A stretch of 64,000 bases of DNA from PALSA-968 sp964387075. GTDB taxonomy: Bacteria > Bacteroidota > Bacteroidia > B-17B0 > Aurantibacillaceae. The stretch covers positions 186,001 through 250,000 of the forward strand of contig CAYLVB010000004.1 of assembly GCA_964387075.1 (NCBI GenBank), read 5' to 3'. Positions 35,354 through 44,121 of the stretch are shown in pieces. A program made the translations under genes and the position numbers. The stretch's first letter is position 1. Each line of letters begins with the position of its first letter. The notes under the pieces are model-generated. The model searched no databases. It was not told the DNA's origin and saw nothing but the letters and a program-made list of their open reading frames with translations.

Positions 35354-36244
35354 CTAATTACAACTCTCGTTACAAACTGTTTTCTCAATCTGAATTGTTG
35401 AATGGTCAATGTCAAAATCTTTGTGAAGCTCATTTTTTATACGTTCGTAAAAATGATCTTCATGTATTCCACCTGGTATTACAAGATGAACCGTTAATGC
35501 GGTTTCTGTGGTGCTTATAGCCCATATATGGAGATCATGAACACCTTTTACTTCGGTAAGATTCATAAAATAAGCTCTTACTTTTTCTATGTCAATATTT
35601 CTTGGAACTCCATTCAATGCTAAGCGGAGAGATTCTTTCAATAAATCCCATGTTCCGAAAACAATAACAACAACTATTATTAAGCTGACCACCGCATCAA
35701 GCCAAAACCAATGTGTATAAACAATGACTACACCTGCTATAACAACCCCCAGGGAGACAAGAGCATCGGCAGCCATGTGGAGATATGCACCTTTTATATT
35801 CAGGTCTTTTTCTTTGTCCTTTAAAAACATAAAAGCCGTAACTGAATTGATAATTATTCCTATACCCGCCACAACAGCCACTAATCCACCTTCAATAGGA
35901 TGTGGCTGTGTTATTCTGATAATTGCTTCGTATGTAATTACTCCTAAAGCAAAAAGTAATACGCCTGCATTTATTAATGCTGCAAGTACAGTAGATTGCT
36001 TGTACCCAAACGTATATTGAGCATTCGCTTTTTTGGATGCTAATTTTGTTGCGAGCAAAGCAAGTACAAGGCTGGCAACATCACTTAAATTATGGCCTGC
36101 ATCAGTAAGTAATGAAAGTGAGTGTGTCCATAGCCCTGCAATAACTTCTATTATTACAAATGCGGAGTTCAATATTATACCCACAATAAAAGCTCTGTTT
36201 ATACTTGTTGGAATAGCATGTGTGTGATTGTGATCTTTTTCCAT
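35354..36244 (-). CDS. czcD: CDF cation efflux protein, CzcD-like
   Basis: A 296-residue cation diffusion facilitator with six helices (about 15-215) and a cytosolic C-terminal domain. Metal-site motifs are HSLSLLTDAGHNLSDVASL in TM2 (HxxxD) and HMAADALVSLG in TM5. The N-terminus has HNHTHA. It exchanges Zn, Co or Cd for protons. Its start lies 18 bp after czcB and it is part of the czc operon. Confidence 0.92.
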   Translation of the reverse strand: MEKDHNHTHAIPTSINRAFIVGIILNSAFVIIEVIAGLWTHSLSLLTDAGHNLSDVASLVLALLATKLASKKANAQYTFGYKQSTVLAALINAGVLLFALGVITYEAIIRITQPHPIEGGLVAVVAGIGIIINSVTAFMFLKDKEKDLNIKGAYLHMAADALVSLGVVIAGVVIVYTHWFWLDAVVSLIIVVVIVFGTWDLLKESLRLALNGVPRNIDIEKVRAYFMNLTEVKGVHDLHIWAISTTETALTVHLVIPGGIHEDHFYERIKNELHKDFDIDHSTIQIEKTVCNESCN

Positions 36245-36262
36245 AATACTTTCAATTAGTTA

Positions 36263-37438
36263 TTAATGTCCCGGTTCCTCACCCTCCTCACTGTTTTTCA
36301 TTTTAGCCAGTAAATTATAAGCACCTTTGCTAACAATCTTTGCTTGTAAAGTCACTGTTTGAGGCAATATCACTTCACTATACCCTAATTCGACTGCACC
36401 TGTTTGCACCTCTATCATATTAAAATGATGAGTTCCCGGATGTTGTTCATCCGCAACTGTAAAAATGTATTTCTTCCCTTCGTAGCTTACAATAGCTTCA
36501 TCGGGTAAAGCCGAAACGTTTGCATTATCAGTTTCAACAATTGCTTTGAGATACATACCAGGCAGGAGTTCTTTGTCTTCTTTATCGAGATGGCAATGTA
36601 TTTGCACAGTGCGATCTGCATTTATTTCCCGACCGATTAAATAAACAGTTGCGCTGCGGTGGCTTGTTTCATTGGCAAGAGTGAAAAGCACCTTTTGACC
36701 TATGCGAAGACGGGGAACGTCTTTTTCAAAAACGGTAAGTTCAGCATGGAGATGTTCTGTATTGACAATCTCAAACATAATATCACTTGGATTTACAAAT
36801 ACTCCGATATTGACCTTTACCTTAGTTACGTAACCATCAATGGGTGAATAAAGATTGATGGTATTTTGTATGGAACCGTTCTCAAGTGAGCTGACATTAA
36901 TATTAAGCATTTGCAGCTTGGCTTTTAAACCGTCTGTTTTGGCTTTGGTAACGGTATAGTTCGCTTTTGCCTGTTGTAAAGACTTTTGAGAGTTTACATT
37001 TTCCTTTGACAACTGTTGCTGACGTTCATACTCAGTTTTCAGAAATTCAAGCTGACTGCTATTTTCTATATATTCCTGCTGTAACTGTATGTAATCGGTA
37101 TTCTGCATTACAGCTATTACCTGTCCCTTTTTAACATAAGAACCTTGTAATAGTTCTGTTTCTTTTACAAAACCTCCCATTGGTGCAGAAACAGTGACCT
37201 TACTTTGTGGAGGTACATCGAGCAAACCGTTTGCCTGAATCGTTCCGCTTAATGTCCGGCTTTCGATATTTCCTGTTTCGATTGCAGCCACTTGGTACTG
37301 TGCATCGGTTAATTCTACTGTGTTGCTTTTTTCTTCGTGGTGTTCCTCCTGTTTTGCTTCTTCCTGTTTACTGCCGCAGGAATATAATAGCATGATGGAT
37401 GCCGCCAGGAATGCTATGATGTATTTGGATGTTGTCAT
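36263..37438 (-). CDS. czcB: CzcB-type RND adaptor lipoprotein
   Basis: A 391-residue adaptor. Lipobox (IMLLYSCG), then a short acidic/His linker (QEEHHEEK), then lipoyl (VKKGQVIAVMQN), coiled-coil hairpin and beta-barrel domains (LPGMYLKAIVET). It lacks the YHS-like metal module of the cusB pair. It couples CzcA with the CzcC domain fused to it. Confidence 0.9.
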   Translation of the reverse strand: MTTSKYIIAFLAASIMLLYSCGSKQEEAKQEEHHEEKSNTVELTDAQYQVAAIETGNIESRTLSGTIQANGLLDVPPQSKVTVSAPMGGFVKETELLQGSYVKKGQVIAVMQNTDYIQLQQEYIENSSQLEFLKTEYERQQQLSKENVNSQKSLQQAKANYTVTKAKTDGLKAKLQMLNINVSSLENGSIQNTINLYSPIDGYVTKVKVNIGVFVNPSDIMFEIVNTEHLHAELTVFEKDVPRLRIGQKVLFTLANETSHRSATVYLIGREINADRTVQIHCHLDKEDKELLPGMYLKAIVETDNANVSALPDEAIVSYEGKKYIFTVADEQHPGTHHFNMIEVQTGAVELGYSEVILPQTVTLQAKIVSKGAYNLLAKMKNSEEGEEPGH

Positions 37439-37449
37439 GGTTTTGTTTT

Positions 37450-40400
37450 TTAATTTTTATTTACTGTGATAAATTCCAGGTAAATGATTGCCTGATTGTA
37501 CTCGTTGAGGGATAGTAGGTAATTCTCTTTAATGGTAGCCGATTGTTGTAAATTGAGTGTATGCTCCGCATAGCCTATTTCACCTGCTTTGTAGGCTGTT
37601 TCTGATTGCTTGTCAATTAGCTCCGCATTGGGCATAGCTATATTCTTGTAGTAATCAAGGCTACTTTTGGCTTTAATATAATTCTGAACGGATTGCTGAA
37701 ACTGGCTTTGCAATGCTTTTTCCTCAGTCTGATAATTCAGCTCGTTCACTTCAATCTGCTTTTTCATGGCCTTTGATTTATTTATTTCCGGCACAAACCA
37801 CAAAGGGAAAACAACGCCCACATGAACACCCTGAAAACGATTTCCTGCTCCTGCAAATGTTGTATTGTTATCGTTAAGCGGAGCGCCATACAAACTTTGA
37901 TTGAAGTAGCCTATCTTAAATTCCGGTAAAGATGAATTGAGGTTAACCGCTTTTTCTTTTTCAGCTATTTCGATTTGCTGTTTGAACCACGCCAAAGCCG
38001 GATTTGATTTTATTGCGCTGCTATCAGGAGAGCTGAAGTTTTTATCCGGCAATGTTTTTGTATCAGCTATTACACTATAATCAACACCTAAGAGTGTTTT
38101 TAATTGTGCGTAATATATTTGAGTTTCTGCATCCGACTGAACCAGCTTGTTTTTTATTTCCTGCCACCTTGTTTCTGCGGTAGTTTTTTGCAGCAATGTT
38201 CCTTCACCTGTTTTATAACGCAGATCCGCTGACCTTGAAAAATTGCTATAAATACTATCCTGTTTTTGCAACAGATTTTTTTGCTGCTGGAGATAAAAAA
38301 GATAATAATACACCTGCTTAATTTGAAGCACTATTTCATTTTTAGTTACAGCTACTTTTATTTCTGCTCCTTTTACCTGTGCATTTCCTAAAGCAGATTT
38401 GGAGCTAAAAACAGTTGGAAAAGGAATGGTTTGGCTAACCGTAAGATTATTGTCTTTTTTATAAAAGCCGTTATACTGTCCATAGGTAAGCGATACATCG
38501 GTTTTCGGAATTGCCGATGCCGTTCCTTTCTGTAAAGTATAATAATCAACCTGTGTCGATGAAGATAAAATACTCTTGTTATTCATAAAAGCGATTTTGA
38601 TTGCGCTGTCAAGTGGTACGATCTTACTTTGTGAAAAGACACTTGCTGCTGAGAATAAAAAGAGCAACAATAAGATGGATGCTGGTGGATTTACTTTCAT
38701 GGCTGATTTTTTGAGTTTAATTCCTGTTTCAGATAAAAGGTAGATGCAGGGGAGAACCACCAATGTTAATAGTGTGGCGGTTAACAGCCCACCAATAACC
38801 ACAGTCGCCAATGGTTTTTGTACTTCAGCACCGCTTCCATGTGAAAGGGCCATCGGTAAAAAACCAAGCGATGCAACGGCAGCCGTCATAATCACCGGGC
38901 GTAGTCTTGTTTTTGTTCCTGCAAAAATTCTATCCTTTACATCCATAACACCTTCTTTTTTCAAACGGTTAAATTCCGCTATCAATACTATTCCGTTCAG
39001 CACAGCAACACCGAACAAAGCAATAAAGCCAACTCCTGCTGAAATACTGAAAGGCATATCACGCAGCCACAAGGCAAATACTCCGCCTATGGCCGACAAA
39101 GGAATGGCTGTATATATAAGCAGACTTTGTTTGAATGAGGAAAAAGTGAAATAGAGTAATAAAAAGATAAGCAACAATGCTACCGGAACAGCTATACTCA
39201 ATCTTGCACGTGCCTCCTGTAAATTTTCAAATGTTCCTCCATAAGTAGGATAATAGCCTGGAGCAAATTGTATGTTTTTATCTATTTTGGCTTGTAATTC
39301 TTTTACCATGCTCTCCACATCACGGCCACGAACATTAAAACCGATGGTGATCCTGCGCTTGGCATCATCACGTTGTATTTGATTCGGGCCAATTACTAAA
39401 TCAACTTCGGCTACCTGTTGCAAAGGTACTTGCATACCTGTGGGTGTTGAAACATACAATGAACGAACGTCCTCTATACTTTTTCTGTTTTGATTATCTA
39501 ACCTCACCATCAAATCAAAACGCTTTTCGCCTTCAAATATCATTCCTGCGCTTTGACCTGCAAAGGCTGCATTAACAGTTTGGTTTACATCTTCAATATT
39601 CATCCCGAATTTTGCAAGCTGGTCCCGCTTATACTTTATTACAATCTGTGGCAGTCCTGTTACCTGTTCCACATAAAGATCTTTTGCACCTTCAATGGAT
39701 GAAATGAGTTTAGAAACTCTTTCTGCATAACCGGACAGCATTTCTAAATCTTCACCGTACACCTTTACTACCACATCCTGTCTTGCTCCTGTCATTAATT
39801 CATTAAAACGCATTTGTATAGGTTGCTGAAAGCCGAATGTTACTCCCGGTACATCTTCCAATGCTTCCGTCATTTTTTCGGCAAGCTCATCCCGGTTAGA
39901 TGCTTTTGTCCACACGTCCTTTTCGTTCAGGATCACCATTAAATCGCAGGCTTCTATTGGCATGGGATCAGTGGGAATTTCACCCGAACCAATCTTGGCA
40001 ACTACTTCTTTCACTTCGTCAGGAAAGCGTTCCAATAGTATTTTTGTTGCCTTTTGTGCAGCATCAATCGTTTCAGAAAGGCTGCTACCGGTAAGAACCC
40101 TCGTTTCAACAGCAAAGTCGCCTTCGTCCAGGCTTGGCAAAAACTCTGCTCCAAGATTGGTGAATATAAACAAGCTCATCACAAATAATAGCAATGCGCT
40201 CACTGTTATCAGAACAGGTTTTTTCAAAGAGTTGCTTATCAAAGGTTGGTAGATACGCTGAAAAAAATTCATCAGCCTGTCCGAAATGGTTTTTTTATGG
40301 GAAATGTTCTTACTTAAAAACAAAGCGCTCATCATGGGTACATAAGTAAGCGAGAGGATAAATGCCCCGGCAATGGCAAAGGATACAGTTTGAGCCATAG

Positions 40401-41826
40401 GCTTAAACATTTTCCCTTCCACACCCACAAGAGCGAGTATAGGCAGGTAAACGATCAGGATAATTATTTCACCAAAGGCTGCGGAATTTCTTATTTTGCT
40501 TGCTGATTCATATACTTCGCTATCCATTTCGGATTGGGTTAACCTGCGGTTAAGACTTCTTAATCCTAAGTGGTGCATAGTGGCTTCCACAATGATTACT
40601 GCACCGTCCACAATTAAACCAAAATCAAGTGCGCCTAAGCTCATCAGGTTTCCTGATACGCCAAATACATTCATCAGTGCAATGGCAAAGAGCATGGCCA
40701 AAGGAATGACGGAGGCGACAATAAGCCCCGCCCGAAGATTTCCAAGAAACAGGACAAGAATAAAAAGTACAATCAACGCACCTTCGGCAAGATTGGTTGT
40801 TACTGTTCCAATAGCATTGTTTACTAATTTGGTTCTGTCGAGAAAAGGTTCTATGGTAACGCCTTCGGGTAAAGTTTTTTCAATTTGCACGATGCGTTCT
40901 TTTACACTTCCGATAACTTTTGATGAGTTGGCTCCTTTGAGCATCATTACAATGGCTCCCACAACCTCACCATCGGTATTCCTTGTCAAAGCTCCATACC
41001 GGATGGCAGTGCCGAATTGAACTTTTCCAACATTGTTAATCAATACCGGAATGCCTTTGTCCGTACTTTTCACCACAATATTTTCAATATCATGGATGCT
41101 ACCGATTAATCCTTCGCTTCGTATAAAATAAGCGTTTGGCTTTTTATCGATATAAGCTCCACCTGTATTCTGATTGTTTTTCTCCAAAGCGGTGAATACT
41201 TCATTGATGGTAATGTTCATTGATTTTAGCTTGTTGGGATCAAGAGCGATTTCGTATTGTTTCAGCCAACCTCCAAAGCTGCTTACATCGGCTACGCCCT
41301 CCACACCCAATAGCTGCCTACGTACAATCCAATCCTGGATGGTTCGCAGTTCCATAGGTGTATATTTTTTTTCATATCCGGGCTTGGGATGAACAACGTA
41401 TTGGTATATCTCGCCCAGGCCGGTTGTTAAAGGAGCCAATGCAGGAGATCCAATACCTTTCGGTATAATAGCTTTAGCTTCGTTCAATCGTTCATTTACT
41501 TGTTGCCTTGCCCAATACACGTCTATATCGTCTTTAAACACAATGGTTACTACTGAAAGCCCGAAACGGGAAAAGGAACGGACTTCCTCAATGCCGGGAA
41601 TGGTGGCCATAGTCTGTTCAACAGGAAATGTGACCAGTCTCTCTATATCCTGTGCTGCGTGAGAAGGAGCAACGGTAATAATTTGCACCTGGTTATTGGT
41701 GATGTCAGGCACGGCATCAATGGGCAATTGTGTGACAGAGTAGCTGCCCCAAACTATCAGACCTAATGTAAATAGCCCGATAATTATTTTATTCTTTATG
41801 GAAAAGTGAATGATTTTATCTAACAT
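37450..41826 (-). CDS. czcA: CzcA RND pump fused to a CzcC/TolC domain
   Basis: The start at ATG 41826 (MLDKIIHFSIKNK) is typical of the family. An ATG seven codons upstream is possible. Residues 1 to about 1040 are the complete 12-helix heavy-metal RND pump (LPIDAVPDITNNQVQI; FGLIVDGAVIIVEA in TM4). The frame then runs on through MKVNPPASILLLLFLFSAASVFSQ, which looks like a CzcC signal peptide, into a full TolC-family domain of about 400 residues. Such fusions occur in Bacteroidota. How the C-terminal part reaches the outer membrane is unclear. Export of Co/Zn/Cd is the usual role. Confidence 0.92.
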   Translation of the reverse strand: MLDKIIHFSIKNKIIIGLFTLGLIVWGSYSVTQLPIDAVPDITNNQVQIITVAPSHAAQDIERLVTFPVEQTMATIPGIEEVRSFSRFGLSVVTIVFKDDIDVYWARQQVNERLNEAKAIIPKGIGSPALAPLTTGLGEIYQYVVHPKPGYEKKYTPMELRTIQDWIVRRQLLGVEGVADVSSFGGWLKQYEIALDPNKLKSMNITINEVFTALEKNNQNTGGAYIDKKPNAYFIRSEGLIGSIHDIENIVVKSTDKGIPVLINNVGKVQFGTAIRYGALTRNTDGEVVGAIVMMLKGANSSKVIGSVKERIVQIEKTLPEGVTIEPFLDRTKLVNNAIGTVTTNLAEGALIVLFILVLFLGNLRAGLIVASVIPLAMLFAIALMNVFGVSGNLMSLGALDFGLIVDGAVIIVEATMHHLGLRSLNRRLTQSEMDSEVYESASKIRNSAAFGEIIILIVYLPILALVGVEGKMFKPMAQTVSFAIAGAFILSLTYVPMMSALFLSKNISHKKTISDRLMNFFQRIYQPLISNSLKKPVLITVSALLLFVMSLFIFTNLGAEFLPSLDEGDFAVETRVLTGSSLSETIDAAQKATKILLERFPDEVKEVVAKIGSGEIPTDPMPIEACDLMVILNEKDVWTKASNRDELAEKMTEALEDVPGVTFGFQQPIQMRFNELMTGARQDVVVKVYGEDLEMLSGYAERVSKLISSIEGAKDLYVEQVTGLPQIVIKYKRDQLAKFGMNIEDVNQTVNAAFAGQSAGMIFEGEKRFDLMVRLDNQNRKSIEDVRSLYVSTPTGMQVPLQQVAEVDLVIGPNQIQRDDAKRRITIGFNVRGRDVESMVKELQAKIDKNIQFAPGYYPTYGGTFENLQEARARLSIAVPVALLLIFLLLYFTFSSFKQSLLIYTAIPLSAIGGVFALWLRDMPFSISAGVGFIALFGVAVLNGIVLIAEFNRLKKEGVMDVKDRIFAGTKTRLRPVIMTAAVASLGFLPMALSHGSGAEVQKPLATVVIGGLLTATLLTLVVLPCIYLLSETGIKLKKSAMKVNPPASILLLLFLFSAASVFSQSKIVPLDSAIKIAFMNNKSILSSSTQVDYYTLQKGTASAIPKTDVSLTYGQYNGFYKKDNNLTVSQTIPFPTVFSSKSALGNAQVKGAEIKVAVTKNEIVLQIKQVYYYLFYLQQQKNLLQKQDSIYSNFSRSADLRYKTGEGTLLQKTTAETRWQEIKNKLVQSDAETQIYYAQLKTLLGVDYSVIADTKTLPDKNFSSPDSSAIKSNPALAWFKQQIEIAEKEKAVNLNSSLPEFKIGYFNQSLYGAPLNDNNTTFAGAGNRFQGVHVGVVFPLWFVPEINKSKAMKKQIEVNELNYQTEEKALQSQFQQSVQNYIKAKSSLDYYKNIAMPNAELIDKQSETAYKAGEIGYAEHTLNLQQSATIKENYLLSLNEYNQAIIYLEFITVNKN

Positions 41827-41892
41827 TAGCTTAATGATTAATGCCATAACACAGCCGGTAAAAGCCTGTTAATAGCGGTAATTAAATGATTA

Positions 41893-41920
41893 AACAAACG
41901 GACATATTTTGTCCACGTTT
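41893..41920 (-). terminator. Hairpin after the small czc leader gene
   Basis: AAACG-tGGACA ... TGTCC-GTTT with a short AT loop lies 25-50 bp after the stop of the gene at 41943 on the minus strand. T-rich sequence follows only partly. It may be a weak terminator or leader hairpin of czcA. Confidence 0.4.
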
Positions 41921-41942
41921 AATAAAAAATACTAAAAAGGGA

Positions 41943-42332
41943 TTAAGCTAATTTTGGCGGTTGCCAGATGGAAGAAAGAAATTGACTATTCAGAAAGGAT
42001 TCTGAAAAAATATTTAAACTGTATTCATCAGTATGGACTGGATAATTAAAAGAGTTAGCCGTTGCTATATATGTTACTCCGGTATGTGAGTGATTGGAGC
42101 AATTATCCGAATGTTTAAAGGGAAGATTATCGTGATGACTGTCCGGTTTTTCGTCATGGTTTTCAACATAGTGGTCATAAAGAAAATGAAAAAAACCTGT
42201 GCTGTTGTGGTCATTCTCATGCTGGTGATGGGCAAAATGTTCAAAAAGAACAGGCAGCCTCAACACTTCTTCAGCAAATGTATTATTACTGAGGAATTGG
42301 AGCGAAAGGAATATGACAATTAGTTTTTTCAA
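41943..42332 (-). CDS. Small His-rich exported protein at the head of the czc operon
   Basis: A 129-residue protein with signal peptide (MKKLIVIFLSLQFLSNNTFA). It is rich in His and Asp (HFAHHQHENDHN, DEKPDSHHDN, CSNHSHTG) and ends with SSIWQPPKLA, a tail common in small proteins encoded before czc genes in this phylum. It probably binds metal in the periplasm. The start is TTG. The -7 element lies only six bases upstream, so the mRNA would be nearly leaderless. Confidence 0.65.
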   Translation of the reverse strand: MKKLIVIFLSLQFLSNNTFAEEVLRLPVLFEHFAHHQHENDHNSTGFFHFLYDHYVENHDEKPDSHHDNLPFKHSDNCSNHSHTGVTYIATANSFNYPVHTDEYSLNIFSESFLNSQFLSSIWQPPKLA

Positions 42333-42364
42333 CGGTTCAAATGTACAAATTAATACCGTTGAAA
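42327..42364 (-). promoter_or_regulatory. Promoter inside a 9-bp dyad at the head of the czc operon
   Basis: TTTCAACGG (42327-42335) and CCGTTGAAA (42356-42364) form a perfect dyad with a 20-bp spacer. The minus-strand -7 element TACATTTG (42338-42345) lies in the spacer. A repressor bound here would block the promoter. Confidence 0.55.
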
Positions 42365-42961
42365 GCTACAAAATAAGAAATTTTGGGTGGTATTGAATGG
42401 GGTTATATGGTCTTCAGTAATACATTTAATCCGCTTAAACTCAACCTCAAACCGTGCTGACATGGATGTTTCATTATATTGTCTGATCTCTAATCCACTG
42501 CATTTTTTGGGGCCACTTTCAGAAAATGTACCAAGTATTAAATATCCATCGGAATTAATGGCTTCTTCGGCTATGGAAACATATTTATAGATTTTTTCTT
42601 CCGAAGTAAGAAAATGAAATGCAGCCCGATCATGCCAAAAATCAAATTTTATCGGAGGTTCAAACTCGGTAATATCGCTCACAATCCAGTTTACTTTAGC
42701 TGCCTGATCTCCCAAGCGTTTTTTTGCCCGTTCTATTGCATTGGCAGAAATATCCAGCACATAAATATTTTTATATCCTTTCTCCAAAAGTGCATCCACA
42801 AAATGACTATCACCGCCACCAACGTCAATTATATTGGCTTCAAGCGGCAGGTTAAATAATTCTAAAAACTCTACTGAGGTTTTAGGATAGGCTTGAAACC
42901 AGCTTACTTCGTTCTCTGTTTTGGTAGCAAAAACTTTTTCCCAATGATCTTTATTTTCCAT
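42350..42961 (-). CDS. Class I SAM-dependent methyltransferase
   Basis: A 203-residue methyltransferase with HWEKVFATKTENEVSWFQ at the start, SAM motif IIDVGGGDSHFVDALL, acidic motif NIYVLDIS and motif DFWHDRAAFHFL. It resembles thiopurine/small-molecule methyltransferases that travel with metal-resistance genes. The substrate is not known. It is read towards the czc operon but has its own upstream region. Confidence 0.8.
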   Translation of the reverse strand: MENKDHWEKVFATKTENEVSWFQAYPKTSVEFLELFNLPLEANIIDVGGGDSHFVDALLEKGYKNIYVLDISANAIERAKKRLGDQAAKVNWIVSDITEFEPPIKFDFWHDRAAFHFLTSEEKIYKYVSIAEEAINSDGYLILGTFSESGPKKCSGLEIRQYNETSMSARFEVEFKRIKCITEDHITPFNTTQNFLFCSFQRY

Positions 42962-43014
42962 GCGTCTATTTTGTTTATGTAATTAACTCATATAAAATTA
43001 GGTAGAAAATGTAA

Positions 43015-43209
43015 TCAGTTTAAAAATATTTTTAATGAATTTGGTACTCTGTTTCCAAGGAGTGAAAGCACTCCCAGGGAAAAAGCAATGTCCGTTGCCA
43101 TAGGGATTCCTATTCCATTCTGCGATTCGCTTCCACGATTGAAGGAAAAATGGATTAAGGCAGGTACAACCATACCTCCAATGGCATCTATAACGCTTTT
43201 ATATTCCAT
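43015..43209 (-). pseudogene. nhaA: NhaA Na+/H+ antiporter fragment
   Basis: The 64 residues match an internal stretch of NhaA: AIGGMVVPALIHFSFNRG and GIGIPMATDIAFSLGVLSLLGNRVPNSLKIFL. The family protein has about 390 residues. The upstream part and everything after KIFL, including the DD motif of the ion site, are absent. It is a remnant and points to a recombination breakpoint here. Confidence 0.85.
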
Positions 43210-43269
43210 AGTGAAAGATAAGTAAAATGTATATTTCTTTTAAAAGCGAATTTCTGCAACAAAATTGCC

Positions 43270-43303
43270 TATTTTTGAAGTACAAAAATTCAAAATGATG
43301 TAA
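43270..43303 (+). promoter_or_regulatory. Promoter plus two-codon minigene ATG-ATG-TAA (locus 2)
   Basis: The -7 element TATTTTTG (43270-43277) is followed after 17 bases by ATGATGTAA (43295-43303). This repeats the arrangement at 11071-11102, and the identity extends to AAAATG ATGTAAAAT around the minigene. Confidence 0.55.
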
Positions 43304-43487
43304 AATAATATTAAGAATAATTAGCATAACGTTTAGCTTTATTCGGTAGTCCCGAAACCGCCAGTTTAACATTACTCTCGAAGAAGCAAGTCAAACGTCC
43401 GTAAAGGGCGTGAGCTTGCTATTCGGGAGTGGGAGCCTGGCGGTTCCTGTGGACTGCGTAGCTATAAGTCTCACGCCTGATTTTTTT
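43295..43487 (+). ncRNA. Structured RNA, copy 2 of a two-copy family
   Basis: Nested stems: AGTCC/GGACT (43348-43352, 43451-43455), AACCGCCAG/CTGGCGGTT (43356-43364, 43437-43445), ACTCTCG/CGGGAGT (43374-43380, 43424-43430), AGCAAG/CTTGCT (43385-43390, 43415-43420) and CGTCC/GGGCG (43396-43400, 43406-43410). The segment GGCGTGAG (43407-43414) can pair instead with CTCACGCC (43470-43477), which is followed by seven T (43481-43487). That alternative would act as a terminator. The next gene starts six bases later, so the RNA may be a cis-acting leader. Confidence 0.65.
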
Positions 43488-43492
43488 ATATA

Positions 43493-43738
43493 ATGGATAA
43501 ATTCAAAATAATAAACCAAAAGATAACCGGAAAAGTTATTGTAAAAGAAAATACTCAATTCAATGACATTGATGCGGAAAGTATCATAGTAGAAAAAAAC
43601 ATCATAGCCAGGCTATACGGAAATGTTCAAAAACTAATCATCTTAAAAAAGGGTGCAAAGATTTTTCTTCATGGAATATTATATGGCAATGTGAATAATG
43701 AAGGAGGTGAGATACATATTTTCAATAAGGAGAAATAA
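43493..43738 (+). CDS. Mini-bactofilin-like protein
   Basis: An 81-residue protein with short beta-strand repeats (ITGKVIVKENTQFNDIDAESIIVEKNIIARLYGNVQ, IFLHGILYGNV) like the right-handed beta-helix of bactofilins, which form polymers. It is shorter than usual (about 120 or more). It sits right after the structured RNA, so its expression may depend on it. Confidence 0.55.
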   Translation: MDKFKIINQKITGKVIVKENTQFNDIDAESIIVEKNIIARLYGNVQKLIILKKGAKIFLHGILYGNVNNEGGEIHIFNKEK

Positions 43739-43754
43739 TTGCCCTTTTTGAATC

Positions 43755-43958
43755 ATGGATAAGACTATAATTAAATTTGGGAAAGAGTATAATAGGGAGA
43801 ATCTGATTGAGAAGATTTCACAATATAGCGACCTCTATACTAAAGAGCAGCTTGAGGGATACCCAACTTATGAATTGCTTGCAATATTCAACGCCCTCTT
43901 CGTTGAAATAAGAGAAAGGATATCAATAAAGCACTTGGATAAAAACGATCAATTCTGA
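43755..43958 (+). CDS. Hypothetical small protein
   Basis: A 67-residue, mostly helical, charged protein (YTKEQLEGYPTYELLAIFNA). It lies 16 bp after the previous gene, so they are probably co-transcribed. No family is recognised. Confidence 0.5.
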   Translation: MDKTIIKFGKEYNRENLIEKISQYSDLYTKEQLEGYPTYELLAIFNALFVEIRERISIKHLDKNDQF

Positions 43959-43980
43959 TTATGAAATATTTCGACTACTA

Positions 43981-44100
43981 ATGGGAGATGAAGAAAATAC
44001 ACCGAAAGAAAAATCAGAATTTGGTAGCTTGGGATTTATCCTTATGGTTATTGCACTTGTTCTCACCGCATTGCTTGGAATTAAAATTCTCTTTGGTTAA
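43981..44100 (+). CDS. 39-residue single-span membrane peptide
   Basis: The ORF from ATG 43981 to TAA 44100 reads a charged N-terminus (MGDEENTPKEKSEFG) followed by one hydrophobic helix (FILMVIALVLTALLGIKILF). It fits in the spacing between its neighbours, 22 bp on either side. It is too short for similarity-based recognition. Confidence 0.5.
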   Translation: MGDEENTPKEKSEFGSLGFILMVIALVLTALLGIKILFG

Positions 44101-44121
44101 TTTAAAAGGCTAAAGAAGGAT

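Noticed and set aside
40496..41020. 174-codon plus-strand ORF within the czcA region
   Set aside because: It is antisense to the conserved pump domain and shows no recognisable domain.
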